Positions 26,892 through 34,774 of a DNA stretch of 64,000 nucleotides are shown piece by piece. A program made the translations under genes and the position numbers. Position 1 is the first letter of the stretch; every line of letters starts with the position of its first letter. The notes under the pieces are model-generated. The model searched no databases. It saw only the letters and a list, made by a program, of their open reading frames with translations, and had not been told where the DNA came from. Source of the DNA: Flavobacterium muglaense (GTDB lineage Bacteria > Bacteroidota > Bacteroidia > Flavobacteriales > Flavobacteriaceae); the NCBI RefSeq assembly GCF_014305155.1, contig NZ_JACRUK010000006.1:57460-121459 (forward strand), written 5' to 3'.

Positions 26892-26990
26892 TTGCGTGAA
26901 GGGTGGTAGTGGAGCTCTTTATTGTTTTATCCCGTAGGGTAAATCAATAAAAGCGGGAACGAACGACCTGACCCTTGTGGTCACGCCCAA
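26892..26990 (+). repeat. Structured dispersed repeat, copy A
   Basis: About 100 nt beginning TTGCGTG, with GTAGTGGAGCTCTTTATTG, a variable hairpin (TTTATCCC-GTA-GGGTAAA), AATAAAAGCGGGAACGA and ending GGTCACGCCC. It matches copies at 55818-55920 (opposite strand) and, more distantly, 60981-61089. The shared blocks and the exchanged but still paired central hairpin suggest a structured element. Confidence 0.75.
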
Positions 26991-27086
26991 AATAAAGAGA
27001 AGAGACTCGGTTTTTGGACTTAGAATTGACCGAAATTATATGTCGTTCTTAGGCGTCAGGATCGAGGATAAAAAAGCTTGGTTGGC

Positions 27087-27118
27087 TTGGAAAAATTTTA
27101 TAATTTTGCATTCCGAAT
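27087..27118 (+). promoter_or_regulatory. Promoter of tig
   Basis: TTG (27087-27089) and TAATTTTG (27111-27118), spaced 21 bp. It lies 24 bp before the tig start. Confidence 0.7.
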
Positions 27119-27142
27119 TTATAATGTAAATTAAAGAAGAAG

Positions 27143-28468
27143 ATGGATATTAAAAGAGTAGCAATAGACGCTGTAAATGAAACAATTGTAATGACAGTTG
27201 TTCATATGGATTATAAAGGTCAAGTAGCAAAAAGAATTAACGAAAAAATGCCTTTGGCAACTGTAAAAGGTTTTAGAAAAGGACAAGTTCCTAAAGATCT
27301 TGTAGCTAAACAATATGGTAAAGCAATTAAAGAAGAGGAAGTAAAAAAGGTTGTTGATTTAGCGCTTGAGCGTTTTATTCAATCGGAGAGATTAAACCTT
27401 CTAGGAACTCCACTTCCTAAAGTGAATGAAAACTTTGATTGGGATGCTGAAGAGTTGACTTTTGAATATGAAATTGGTTTAGTTCCTAACTTCGAATTGG
27501 ATTTAGATGCTAAAAACGATATCGTAAAATACGTAGTTACTGCTGATGATAAATTAATTGACGGTCAAGTAGAGCGTATCCAAAAACAATTTGGAACTGC
27601 AATTCCACAAGAAGTGGTTGCTGCAGATTCTGATGTTACTGGAACTTTCGCTAACGAAGAAAAAGGAATTAATAACGCAACTACTATCGCTGCAGATCTT
27701 TTTAAAGACAAAGCTACTTTTGATTTATTCATTGGTAAAAAAGTAGGTGATGTTGTTACTGTAAATACAAAAGGTTTATTTGAAGACGACCACCAATTGA
27801 TGGACGTTATGAAAGTAAGTCATGATGATGTTCATGGTTTAGACGTTGATGTAAACTTCACTATTGAAGCAATCAACACAGCAGAATTGGCTGAATTGAA
27901 CCAAGAATTGTTTGATAAATTGTTTGGTGAAGGTAAAGTAGCTTCTCTTGATGAATTGAAAGCAAAAATCAAAGAGGATGCTGAGAACCAATTTGCAACT
28001 CAAGCAGATCAAAAATTATTAGGAGATGTTACTGAGTTCTTAATCGAAAACACAAAATTTGATTTACCAGCTGAGTTCTTGAAAAAATGGTTGCAAACTG
28101 TAGGAGAGAAAAAATTATCTCCAGAAGAAGCAGAAGTTGAATATGCACGTTCTGAAAAAGGATTGCGTTTTCAATTGATCGAAGGTAGAGCAATGGCTCA
28201 GTCTGACATCAAAATTACTTTTGAAGACTTAAAAACGTTTACTACAAAAAATATCCGTCAACAAATGGCACAATTCGGACAAACAAATCCAACGGACGAA
28301 GAAGTTCAAGGAATTGTTGCGAGAGTATTGTCTAACCAAGACGAAGTAAAAAGACTTTCTGACCAAGTGGTTGCTGAAAAATTATTGGAATTGTTCAAAG
28401 AAAAAGCACAGCCAACAACTAAAGAAGTTACTTACGATGAATTTATTGCTGCGTCTTACGGAGAATAA
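27143..28468 (+). CDS. tig: Trigger factor
   Basis: Ribosome-associated chaperone that meets nascent chains. The 441 residues show an N-terminal ribosome-binding domain with the signature region GFRKGQVPKDLV (about 43-54), a central FKBP-like region and a long helical C-terminal arm domain. The central region is divergent from canonical FKBP (Bacteroidota trigger factors often lack clear PPIase residues), so isomerase activity is uncertain. It lies upstream of clpP and clpX, the classical gene order. Confidence 0.94.
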   Translation: MDIKRVAIDAVNETIVMTVVHMDYKGQVAKRINEKMPLATVKGFRKGQVPKDLVAKQYGKAIKEEEVKKVVDLALERFIQSERLNLLGTPLPKVNENFDWDAEELTFEYEIGLVPNFELDLDAKNDIVKYVVTADDKLIDGQVERIQKQFGTAIPQEVVAADSDVTGTFANEEKGINNATTIAADLFKDKATFDLFIGKKVGDVVTVNTKGLFEDDHQLMDVMKVSHDDVHGLDVDVNFTIEAINTAELAELNQELFDKLFGEGKVASLDELKAKIKEDAENQFATQADQKLLGDVTEFLIENTKFDLPAEFLKKWLQTVGEKKLSPEEAEVEYARSEKGLRFQLIEGRAMAQSDIKITFEDLKTFTTKNIRQQMAQFGQTNPTDEEVQGIVARVLSNQDEVKRLSDQVVAEKLLELFKEKAQPTTKEVTYDEFIAASYGE

Positions 28469-28573
28469 ATCGAAGTCTGTATGATTGTAAAGTCTTAAGT
28501 TAAATGCCCTAAAAGTGCAGAGATTATCAAAATTTTATGATTTGATTACAGATGGTAAACAATAAAAAATAGT

Positions 28574-28617
28574 TATATTTGAGCGTCAGAAATTTATTTT
28601 TGGCGCTCTTTATTTTT
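28574..28617 (+). promoter_or_regulatory. Mixed tig-clpP spacer: hairpin and possible -7 element
   Basis: TATATTTG (28574-28581) fits the -7 consensus but lacks a -33 partner. It overlaps the start of a GAGCGTC / GGCGCTC hairpin with a downstream T-rich tail, more likely the tig terminator. Both readings remain open. Confidence 0.4.
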
Positions 28618-28620
28618 AAA

Positions 28621-28684
28621 TGTTTAAGGTTTAAAGTTCCAAGTGGAGCGCCCTTAAACTTTAAACTTTAAACCTTAAACTAAA
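28621..28684. repeat. TTTAAAC-type repeat before clpP
   Basis: The spacer holds TTTAAGGTTTAAAGTTCC and, after GTGGAGCGCCC, the run TTAAACTTTAAACTTTAAAC with CTTAAAC, giving direct and inverted short repeats. A similar set occurs before clpX (29375-29446). Confidence 0.6.
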
Positions 28685-28689
28685 AAAGA

Positions 28690-29364
28690 ATGAACTACGG
28701 TAAAGAATTTAAAAAATTTGCTACAAAGCACCAAGGAGTAAATGCCATGTATTACGATAAAATCGTTGCGGCAATGAACCCTACAAATATGACTCCTTAT
28801 ATTATTGAAGAACGCCAGTTGAACATCTCTCAATTAGACGTTTTCTCTAGATTAATGATGGATAGAATTATCTTTCTAGGAACAGGTATTGATGACCAAA
28901 TTGCTAACATTGTACAAGCGCAATTATTATTCTTAGAAAGCGCAGATGCTTCAAAGGATATTCAAATTTACTTGAACTCTCCAGGAGGAAGTGTTTATGC
29001 AGGTTTAGGAATTTATGACACCATGCAATACATCAAGCCTGATGTGGCTACAATTTGTACAGGTATGGCGGCTTCTATGGGAGCAGTATTGTTGTGTGCA
29101 GGTGCCGAAGGGAAACGTTCAGCATTGCCACATTCAAGAGTAATGATTCACCAACCATCAGGAGGAGCACAAGGTGTGGCTACTGATATGGAAATCAACT
29201 TGAGAGAAATGTTGAAATTAAAAGATGAATTATACAACATCATCTCGCACCACTCCGGACAAACCTTTGATAAAGTACATGCTGATAGTGAGCGTGATTA
29301 CTGGATGAAAGCGGATGAGGCTAAAGAATACGGAATGATTGATGAGGTTTTAAGAAGAGGATAA
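28690..29364 (+). CDS. clpP: ATP-dependent Clp protease proteolytic subunit
   Basis: Serine peptidase ring that partners ClpX. The 224 residues contain the catalytic Ser in TGMAASMGAVLL (S129) and His in RVMIHQPSGG (H154), and the ordinary C-terminal EYGMIDEVL. The ATG at 28690 gives MNYGKEFKKFATKHQGVNAM, an N-terminal propeptide of the sort that ClpP removes itself. The spacer to clpX is 88 bp, so the two may be separately or jointly transcribed. Confidence 0.97.
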   Translation: MNYGKEFKKFATKHQGVNAMYYDKIVAAMNPTNMTPYIIEERQLNISQLDVFSRLMMDRIIFLGTGIDDQIANIVQAQLLFLESADASKDIQIYLNSPGGSVYAGLGIYDTMQYIKPDVATICTGMAASMGAVLLCAGAEGKRSALPHSRVMIHQPSGGAQGVATDMEINLREMLKLKDELYNIISHHSGQTFDKVHADSERDYWMKADEAKEYGMIDEVLRRG

Positions 29365-29374
29365 AAAAAATAGT

Positions 29375-29446
29375 TACAAGTTTAAGTTTTAAAGTTTAAG
29401 GTTGCTGCGGTAACTTTGAACTTTAAACATTTTAAACTTTAAACAA
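29375..29446. repeat. TTTAAAC-type repeat before clpX
   Basis: AAGTTTTAAAGTTTAAGG is followed, after TTGCTGCGGTAAC, by TTTGAACTTTAAACATTTTA and TTTAAAC. The halves are complementary, so the RNA could fold into a long AU-rich hairpin between clpP and clpX. Confidence 0.6.
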
Positions 29447-29452
29447 AAAAAG

Positions 29453-30685
29453 ATGGCTAAAGAAAAATTAGAATGTTCGTTTTGTGGAAGGAAAAAGCCA
29501 GAAACCCAATTATTAATTGCTGGAATTGATGCACATATTTGTGATAAATGTATCGAGCAAGCACACGGAATTGTTTTAGAAGAATTAAAATCATCTGGAG
29601 GCACCAATCTAGTAGGTGATTTGATTTTGAAAAAGCCGAAAGAAATTAGAGCTTTTCTAGATCAGTACGTTATAGGACAAGATCAAACTAAAAAAGTAAT
29701 GTCGGTTGCGGTTTACAATCACTACAAACGTTTAATGCAACAGCAACAAGACGATGAGGTAGAGATTGAAAAAAGTAATATCATCATGGTAGGGCAAACA
29801 GGAACAGGTAAAACATTAGTAGCTAAGACCATTGCTAAAATGTTAGACGTGCCTCTTGCTATTGTTGATGCTACCGTATTGACAGAAGCAGGTTATGTAG
29901 GTGAGGATGTTGAGAGTATCTTAACGCGTTTATTACAAGCTGCTGATTATGATGTTACCAAAGCCGAACGCGGAATCGTATTCATTGATGAAATAGATAA
30001 AATTGCTCGTAAGAGTGATAATCCATCGATCACGCGTGACGTATCAGGTGAAGGAGTACAACAAGCATTATTGAAACTATTAGAAGGAACAGTTGTAAAC
30101 GTACCACCAAAAGGAGGACGCAAGCACCCAGACCAAAAATTTGTTGAGGTAAATACACAAAATATTTTGTTTATTGCTGGTGGTGCTTTTGACGGAATCG
30201 AAAGAATTATTTCAAAACGATTGAACCGTCAAGCAGTAGGATATTCGACTTCAAAAAATGAAGACAATATTGACAAAGAGAACTTGTTGCAATATATCAT
30301 CCCTAAGGATATTAAGGATTTTGGGTTGATTCCAGAGATCATTGGACGTTTGCCAGTATTGACACATATGGATCCGTTAGATAGAGCAACATTGCGTTCT
30401 ATTTTAACTGAGCCTAAAAATGCGTTAATCAAGCAATATCAAAAATTATTCTTGATGGATGAAGTGGAGTTTTCAATTACTGATGAAGCACTTGACTTTA
30501 TTGTTGATAAAGCATTAGAGTACAAGTTAGGTGCTCGTGGATTACGTTCTTTATGCGAAGCGATCTTAACAGATGCAATGTATGAATTGCCAAGTTCAGA
30601 TGATAAAACACTAGAGATCGATAGAGAATATGCTCAAGAAACCTTGAATAAAAATTTATTGAAACGATTGGAAATTGCTTCGTAA
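29453..30685 (+). CDS. clpX: Clp protease ATP-binding subunit ClpX
   Basis: AAA+ unfoldase feeding ClpP. The 410 residues show an N-terminal zinc-binding C4 domain (CSFCGRKK and ICDKC, residues 8-39), Walker A GQTGTGKT at 114-121, Walker [11 protein letters not shown], and the sensor region SEGVQQ-type [15 protein letters not shown]. The C-terminal [13 protein letters not shown] tail is typical. It ends at a GU-containing terminator near 30711. Confidence 0.97.
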   Translation: MAKEKLECSFCGRKKPETQLLIAGIDAHICDKCIEQAHGIVLEELKSSGGTNLVGDLILKKPKEIRAFLDQYVIGQDQTKKVMSVAVYNHYKRLMQQQQDDEVEIEKSNIIMVGQTGTGKTLVAKTIAKMLDVPLAIVDATVLTEAGYVGEDVESILTRLLQAADYDVTKAERGIVFIDEIDKIARKSDNPSITRDVSGEGVQQALLKLLEGTVVNVPPKGGRKHPDQKFVEVNTQNILFIAGGAFDGIERIISKRLNRQAVGYSTSKNEDNIDKENLLQYIIPKDIKDFGLIPEIIGRLPVLTHMDPLDRATLRSILTEPKNALIKQYQKLFLMDEVEFSITDEALDFIVDKALEYKLGARGLRSLCEAILTDAMYELPSSDDKTLEIDREYAQETLNKNLLKRLEIAS

Positions 30686-30710
30686 GGATTGCATTTTTCT
30701 CAAAAATAAG

Positions 30711-30741
30711 AACCTGTTCATTGATTTGAGCGGGTTTTTTT
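30711..30741 (+). terminator. Terminator of clpX
   Basis: AACCTGTTCA pairs (with two GU pairs) with TGAGCGGGTT, followed by TTTTTTT. Confidence 0.7.
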
Positions 30742-30849
30742 ATGGCTATTTTACACTATTTGTTATTGTTTGAAAAAACAAACAATATTCTTTTATATCA
30801 ACATTAGATTGCCGATTTTTGTTTGCGTAAATCAATATTTTAAGCAAAA

Positions 30850-32082
30850 ATGGTCATAGAAGATAAAGAAATTATTTTATTAAAAGTTTCTGGTCAGGAT
30901 AAGCCTGGAGTAACAGCAGGTTTAACATCTATATTAGCAATGTATGATGCTACGATTCTAGATATTGGACAAGCAGATATTCATGATACCCTTTCTTTAG
31001 GGATTTTATTCGAAATACAATCAGGTTCTTCTTCGGGACCTGTATTAAAAGATTTGTTATTCAAAGCCTATGAACTCGGAATAAAAGTCAAATTTATCCC
31101 TATTTCTATTGCTGATTATGAAATTTGGGTAAAAGCACAGCGCAAGCAACGTTATATTATCAATATTCTTGGCGAAAAGTTAACTGCCGTTCAAATTGCC
31201 GCAGTGACAAAAATCATGTCAGATCAAAATTTGAATATTGAAGCTATTAAGCGATTAACGGGTAGGGTTTCAGTAGTCGAAAAGGATGAGTTTCCGCGTT
31301 CTTGTGTGCAATTATCAGTGTCGGGTAATGTAGTGGATAAAGTTTCGATGACCGCTAGTTTTATGGAAATTTCCAGAACCTTAGATGTTGATATTTCTTT
31401 TCAAGAAGATAATATGTATCGAAGAAACCGACGATTGGTGTGCTTTGATATGGATTCTACTCTAATTCAAACAGAAGTAATTGATGAACTTGCTGATCTT
31501 GCAGGTGTAGGAGAGCAGGTGAGAGCCATCACCGAATCAGCAATGAACGGTGAAATTGATTTTAGCGAAAGCTTCAAGCAGCGTATGGCTTTGCTTGAAG
31601 GTTTAAGCGAAGAAGTGTTACAAAAGGTAGCGGTAAATTTACCAATTACACAAGGAGCGCATCGCTTGATGAAAGCGTTGAAATATTATGGATATAAAAC
31701 GGCTATTTTGTCGGGAGGATTTACCTATTTTGGTAAGTATTTGCAAAAAGAATTAGGGATTGATTACGTTCATGCCAATGAATTAGAAATTATAGACGGA
31801 AAACTAACGGGGAAATATTTAGGCGAAATTGTAGACGGTGCTAAAAAAGCCGAATACCTTCAAGCTATCGCCGATAAAGAAGGAATACACATCAACCAAA
31901 CCATTGCAGTGGGAGATGGAGCCAATGATTTACCTATGTTAAATTTAGCCGGTTTAGGCATCGCTTTTCACGCTAAACCTACAGTAAAAGAAAGTGCTTC
32001 TAGTTCGATCTCAAGTTTAGGCTTGGATGGTGTTTTGTATCTTTTAGGATACCATGACAGGCATATTGATATGATGGAATAA
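30850..32082 (+). CDS. serB: Phosphoserine phosphatase with N-terminal ACT domains
   Basis: Final step of serine synthesis. The N-terminal ~185 residues hold an ACT-domain pair (LKVSGQDKPGVTAGLTSIL at the start) that may bind serine; the C-terminal HAD domain has the nucleophile motif FDMDSTLIQTEVIDELA with D200 and D202, the Ser/Lys region, and GDGANDLPML near the end. The length of 410 matches the two-domain SerB of Bacteroidota. The terminator at 32103 follows. Confidence 0.95.
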   Translation: MVIEDKEIILLKVSGQDKPGVTAGLTSILAMYDATILDIGQADIHDTLSLGILFEIQSGSSSGPVLKDLLFKAYELGIKVKFIPISIADYEIWVKAQRKQRYIINILGEKLTAVQIAAVTKIMSDQNLNIEAIKRLTGRVSVVEKDEFPRSCVQLSVSGNVVDKVSMTASFMEISRTLDVDISFQEDNMYRRNRRLVCFDMDSTLIQTEVIDELADLAGVGEQVRAITESAMNGEIDFSESFKQRMALLEGLSEEVLQKVAVNLPITQGAHRLMKALKYYGYKTAILSGGFTYFGKYLQKELGIDYVHANELEIIDGKLTGKYLGEIVDGAKKAEYLQAIADKEGIHINQTIAVGDGANDLPMLNLAGLGIAFHAKPTVKESASSSISSLGLDGVLYLLGYHDRHIDMME

Positions 32083-32102
32083 GTTTATATTTAAAACCGC
32101 TT

Positions 32103-32136
32103 AAAGCCTTAATTCGTATTGAATTAAGGCTTTTTT
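32103..32136 (+). terminator. Terminator of serB
   Basis: AAAGCCTTAATTC / GAATTAAGGCTTT with a five-base loop and a T-run. Confidence 0.88.
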
Positions 32137-32270
32137 AGTAATAGATTATTCGGCATTGCAAACCCGTTTAGGTTCATTTCAGCCACTTTCTGTGGTTCTT
32201 GTTTTGGGATGTTTGTCGATGAATTTGGCATTCACGGGATGGTGAATTTTAACAGTATTGAAAAAACAAT

Positions 32271-33797
32271 TTAAAAGCTTACAATAAGTTGCATGCTTTT
32301 TAACTGTTCTAGATAATCTCTATGATTAGATAGTCTAGGTATCTTGTGTTGGCCACCTAGTTTGTCTCGCTCTTTTAGCCAGTCGTAAAATAAATTGGGA
32401 CGTGCAATATTAATCACAAGCGGATTTAGTGTCATATTATTTCGGCGTTTTGCTTCGTAATCAGAGTTTACTGCTTGTAGCGTCTCATCAAGCACTTTAT
32501 GGAATAGCTCCATATTGTCAGGTTTTTTCTTGAATTCAATCATCCATTCATGCGCTCCTTTTTCTTTGTCTACCATAAAAATAGGGGCAACCGTATAATC
32601 AACGACTTGCGATTGGGTGATGGAGCAGGCTTTAGCAATGGCTTGATCAGCGTTTTCGACCATTAATTCTTCTCCAAAAACATTGATGTGATGTTTGGTG
32701 CGACCTGTTACTCGAATGCGAAACGGGCTCAATGAAGTAAAACGAACGGTGTCACCGATTAAGTAGCGCCATAAACCGGAATTGGTGGTGATGACGATAG
32801 CATAATTTTTAAATAATTCAACATCAGCTAATCGGATGGTTTTTTGATTTGGTGTCCCAAAAGTGTCCATCGGAATAAATTCATAAAATATTCCGTAATC
32901 CAACATCAACAATAAATCACTAGAATTGTTTAAGTCTTGGATCGCAAAAAAGCCTTCGGAGGCATTGTATATTTCGTAATATTTAAAATCTTTTTTAGGT
33001 AATATTTTTTGGTATTGCTCTCGGTACGGATCAAAGTTGACACCACCGTGAAAATAGACTTCTAGATTAGGCCAGATATCCAGTAAGCTCTCTTTGCCAG
33101 ATTCGGCTAGCATTTTGTTTAATAACACCAACATCCATGAAGGGACACCTGCTAAACTAGTAACATTTTCTCTTTTAGTTTCGTTAATGATTGCATCCAT
33201 TTTGGTCTCCCAGTTGCTCATTAACGATGTTTTATTGCTTGGGGTACTACTAAACTCGGCCCATATAGGCATGTTTTCGATTAGAATAGCCGATAAATCA
33301 CCAAAAAAGCTATTGTTGTTCTCGTGAATTTGAGAGCTTCCGCCAAGGCGAAGACTTTTACCAACAAATAATTCGGAGTTTTCGTTATTACTCAAATACA
33401 AACACAATAAATCCTTACTTCCTTTATAGTGACAATCCTCAAGGGCTTCGTTGCTTACGGGAATAAATTTACTTTTGGCATTGGTAGTTCCGCTTGATTT
33501 AGCAAACCATTTAATAGGTGTGTCCCAAAAAACATTTTGTTCACCATTACGAGTTCGTTCAATCATGGGATGAATGTCCTCATAAGAAGTTACGGGAACT
33601 CTGGCGCTAAAAGTTTCGTATGAATTAATGGAGGCAAAATTATATTCCTTACCCAAAACTGTGTTTTTTGATGACTGGATTAACAGCATCAACAGTTCTT
33701 CCTGTACCTCATTGGGGTATTTCAGGAAAAGTTCTATTTGATGGATTCGTTGTTTTAAAACCCAAGACGCAAAAGAATTGATGATGGTAAGTGGCAT
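32271..33797 (-). CDS. GH3-family protein (acyl-adenylate superfamily)
   Basis: A 508-residue protein of the GH3 family, named from plant auxin-conjugating enzymes, which belong to the ANL adenylating superfamily. The FAKSSGTTNAKSKFIPVS phosphate-loop-like motif (about 88-105), YYEIYNASEGFFAIQD and RVTGRTKHHINVFGEELM segments are all present. Bacterial members have not been tied firmly to a substrate; amino-acid conjugation to an acyl group is a plausible activity. It diverges from the DUF2797 gene. Confidence 0.9.
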   Translation of the reverse strand: MPLTIINSFASWVLKQRIHQIELFLKYPNEVQEELLMLLIQSSKNTVLGKEYNFASINSYETFSARVPVTSYEDIHPMIERTRNGEQNVFWDTPIKWFAKSSGTTNAKSKFIPVSNEALEDCHYKGSKDLLCLYLSNNENSELFVGKSLRLGGSSQIHENNNSFFGDLSAILIENMPIWAEFSSTPSNKTSLMSNWETKMDAIINETKRENVTSLAGVPSWMLVLLNKMLAESGKESLLDIWPNLEVYFHGGVNFDPYREQYQKILPKKDFKYYEIYNASEGFFAIQDLNNSSDLLLMLDYGIFYEFIPMDTFGTPNQKTIRLADVELFKNYAIVITTNSGLWRYLIGDTVRFTSLSPFRIRVTGRTKHHINVFGEELMVENADQAIAKACSITQSQVVDYTVAPIFMVDKEKGAHEWMIEFKKKPDNMELFHKVLDETLQAVNSDYEAKRRNNMTLNPLVINIARPNLFYDWLKERDKLGGQHKIPRLSNHRDYLEQLKSMQLIVSF

Positions 33798-33893
33798 TTT
33801 TTAAATTTGGCGTTATGAATTTTGCATTATGAATGATAACTTTACCAAAAATAACAATTTTTGTTAAACATCAAACTTTAAAGCGTAAACTAA

Positions 33894-34688
33894 ATGCAAT
33901 ACGAAGGCGTACTTACTAAAATGCAAACCGAATTTGGAGACCCAATACAATATTATCTGGTTTTTGAAGACAGTTTTTTAAATGTAAATCAGTTGCTTGA
34001 TAAAACAATGGTAATTGATTTTCTAGGGTTTCAGTGTTTGAATTGTGGTAAAAAGAAAAAGATTTTCAGACAAGGATTTTGTTATGATTGCTTTTATTCT
34101 AGCGCATCTGTAGGAGATTGGATTATGAAACCCGAATTAAGTACCGCTCATTTAGATATTGAAGATCGCGATTTGGTGTATGAAAAAAAGGTACAATTGC
34201 AACCCCATATTGTCTATTTAGCATTGTCAAGTGAGGTAAAAGTAGGAGTGACCCGCGGGACACAAATGCCTACTCGATGGATTGATCAAGGGGCAATCGA
34301 AGCCATTTCTATTGTTGAAGTTCCCAATAGATACTTAGCAGGAATTACTGAGGTAGCGTTGAAGAATCATTATGCTGATAAAACCAATTGGCGTAAAATG
34401 TTGACTAATTCAGTAGAACATGTTGACCTAATAGCCGAACGATTAAAACTGGAAAACCTCATTCCGGATGAGGCAAAAGAGTATTTCTATTTGGATAAAA
34501 ATGATTTGTACACCATGCATTATCCAGTTCTGGAATATCCAACCAAAGTAAAAAGTTTGAGTTTAGATAAAACACCTAGTTTTCAAGGAAAATTAAAAGG
34601 GATTAAAGGACAGTACTTAATGTTTGAAGATGGAACGGTATTTAATGTGCGTAGTTCAGAGGGCTATGTAGTCCGAATTTCGATCTAA
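33894..34688 (+). CDS. DUF2797 protein with zinc-ribbon segment
   Basis: A 264-residue cytoplasmic protein. It has CLNCGKKKKIFRQGFCYDCF (residues 48-67), a CxxC...CxxC site likely to bind zinc, then a conserved region containing KVGVTRGTQMPTRWIDQGA, the family signature. The function of DUF2797 is unknown. It is divergent from the GH3 gene and shares a bidirectional terminator with the AsmA-like gene. Confidence 0.87.
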   Translation: MQYEGVLTKMQTEFGDPIQYYLVFEDSFLNVNQLLDKTMVIDFLGFQCLNCGKKKKIFRQGFCYDCFYSSASVGDWIMKPELSTAHLDIEDRDLVYEKKVQLQPHIVYLALSSEVKVGVTRGTQMPTRWIDQGAIEAISIVEVPNRYLAGITEVALKNHYADKTNWRKMLTNSVEHVDLIAERLKLENLIPDEAKEYFYLDKNDLYTMHYPVLEYPTKVKSLSLDKTPSFQGKLKGIKGQYLMFEDGTVFNVRSSEGYVVRISI

Positions 34689-34723
34689 GCTTGGATTTTT
34701 TTTGAACTGTTGATTAAAATAAA

Positions 34724-34754
34724 AAAGGGAATCTCGATTTGAGATTCCCTTTTT
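34724..34754. terminator. Bidirectional terminator
   Basis: AAAGGGAATCTC-GATTT-GAGATTCCCTTT between the convergent DUF2797 and AsmA-like genes, with A- and T-runs on both sides. Confidence 0.9.
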
Positions 34755-34774
34755 CTATGAAATTGAAACAGCGG

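Larger units (their letters stand above)
26780..27142. other. 363-bp divergent intergenic region
   Basis: No gene. It lies between the starts of an unknown membrane protein and tig. It holds copy A of the structured dispersed repeat (26892-26990) and the tig promoter (27087-27118). Confidence 0.8.
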
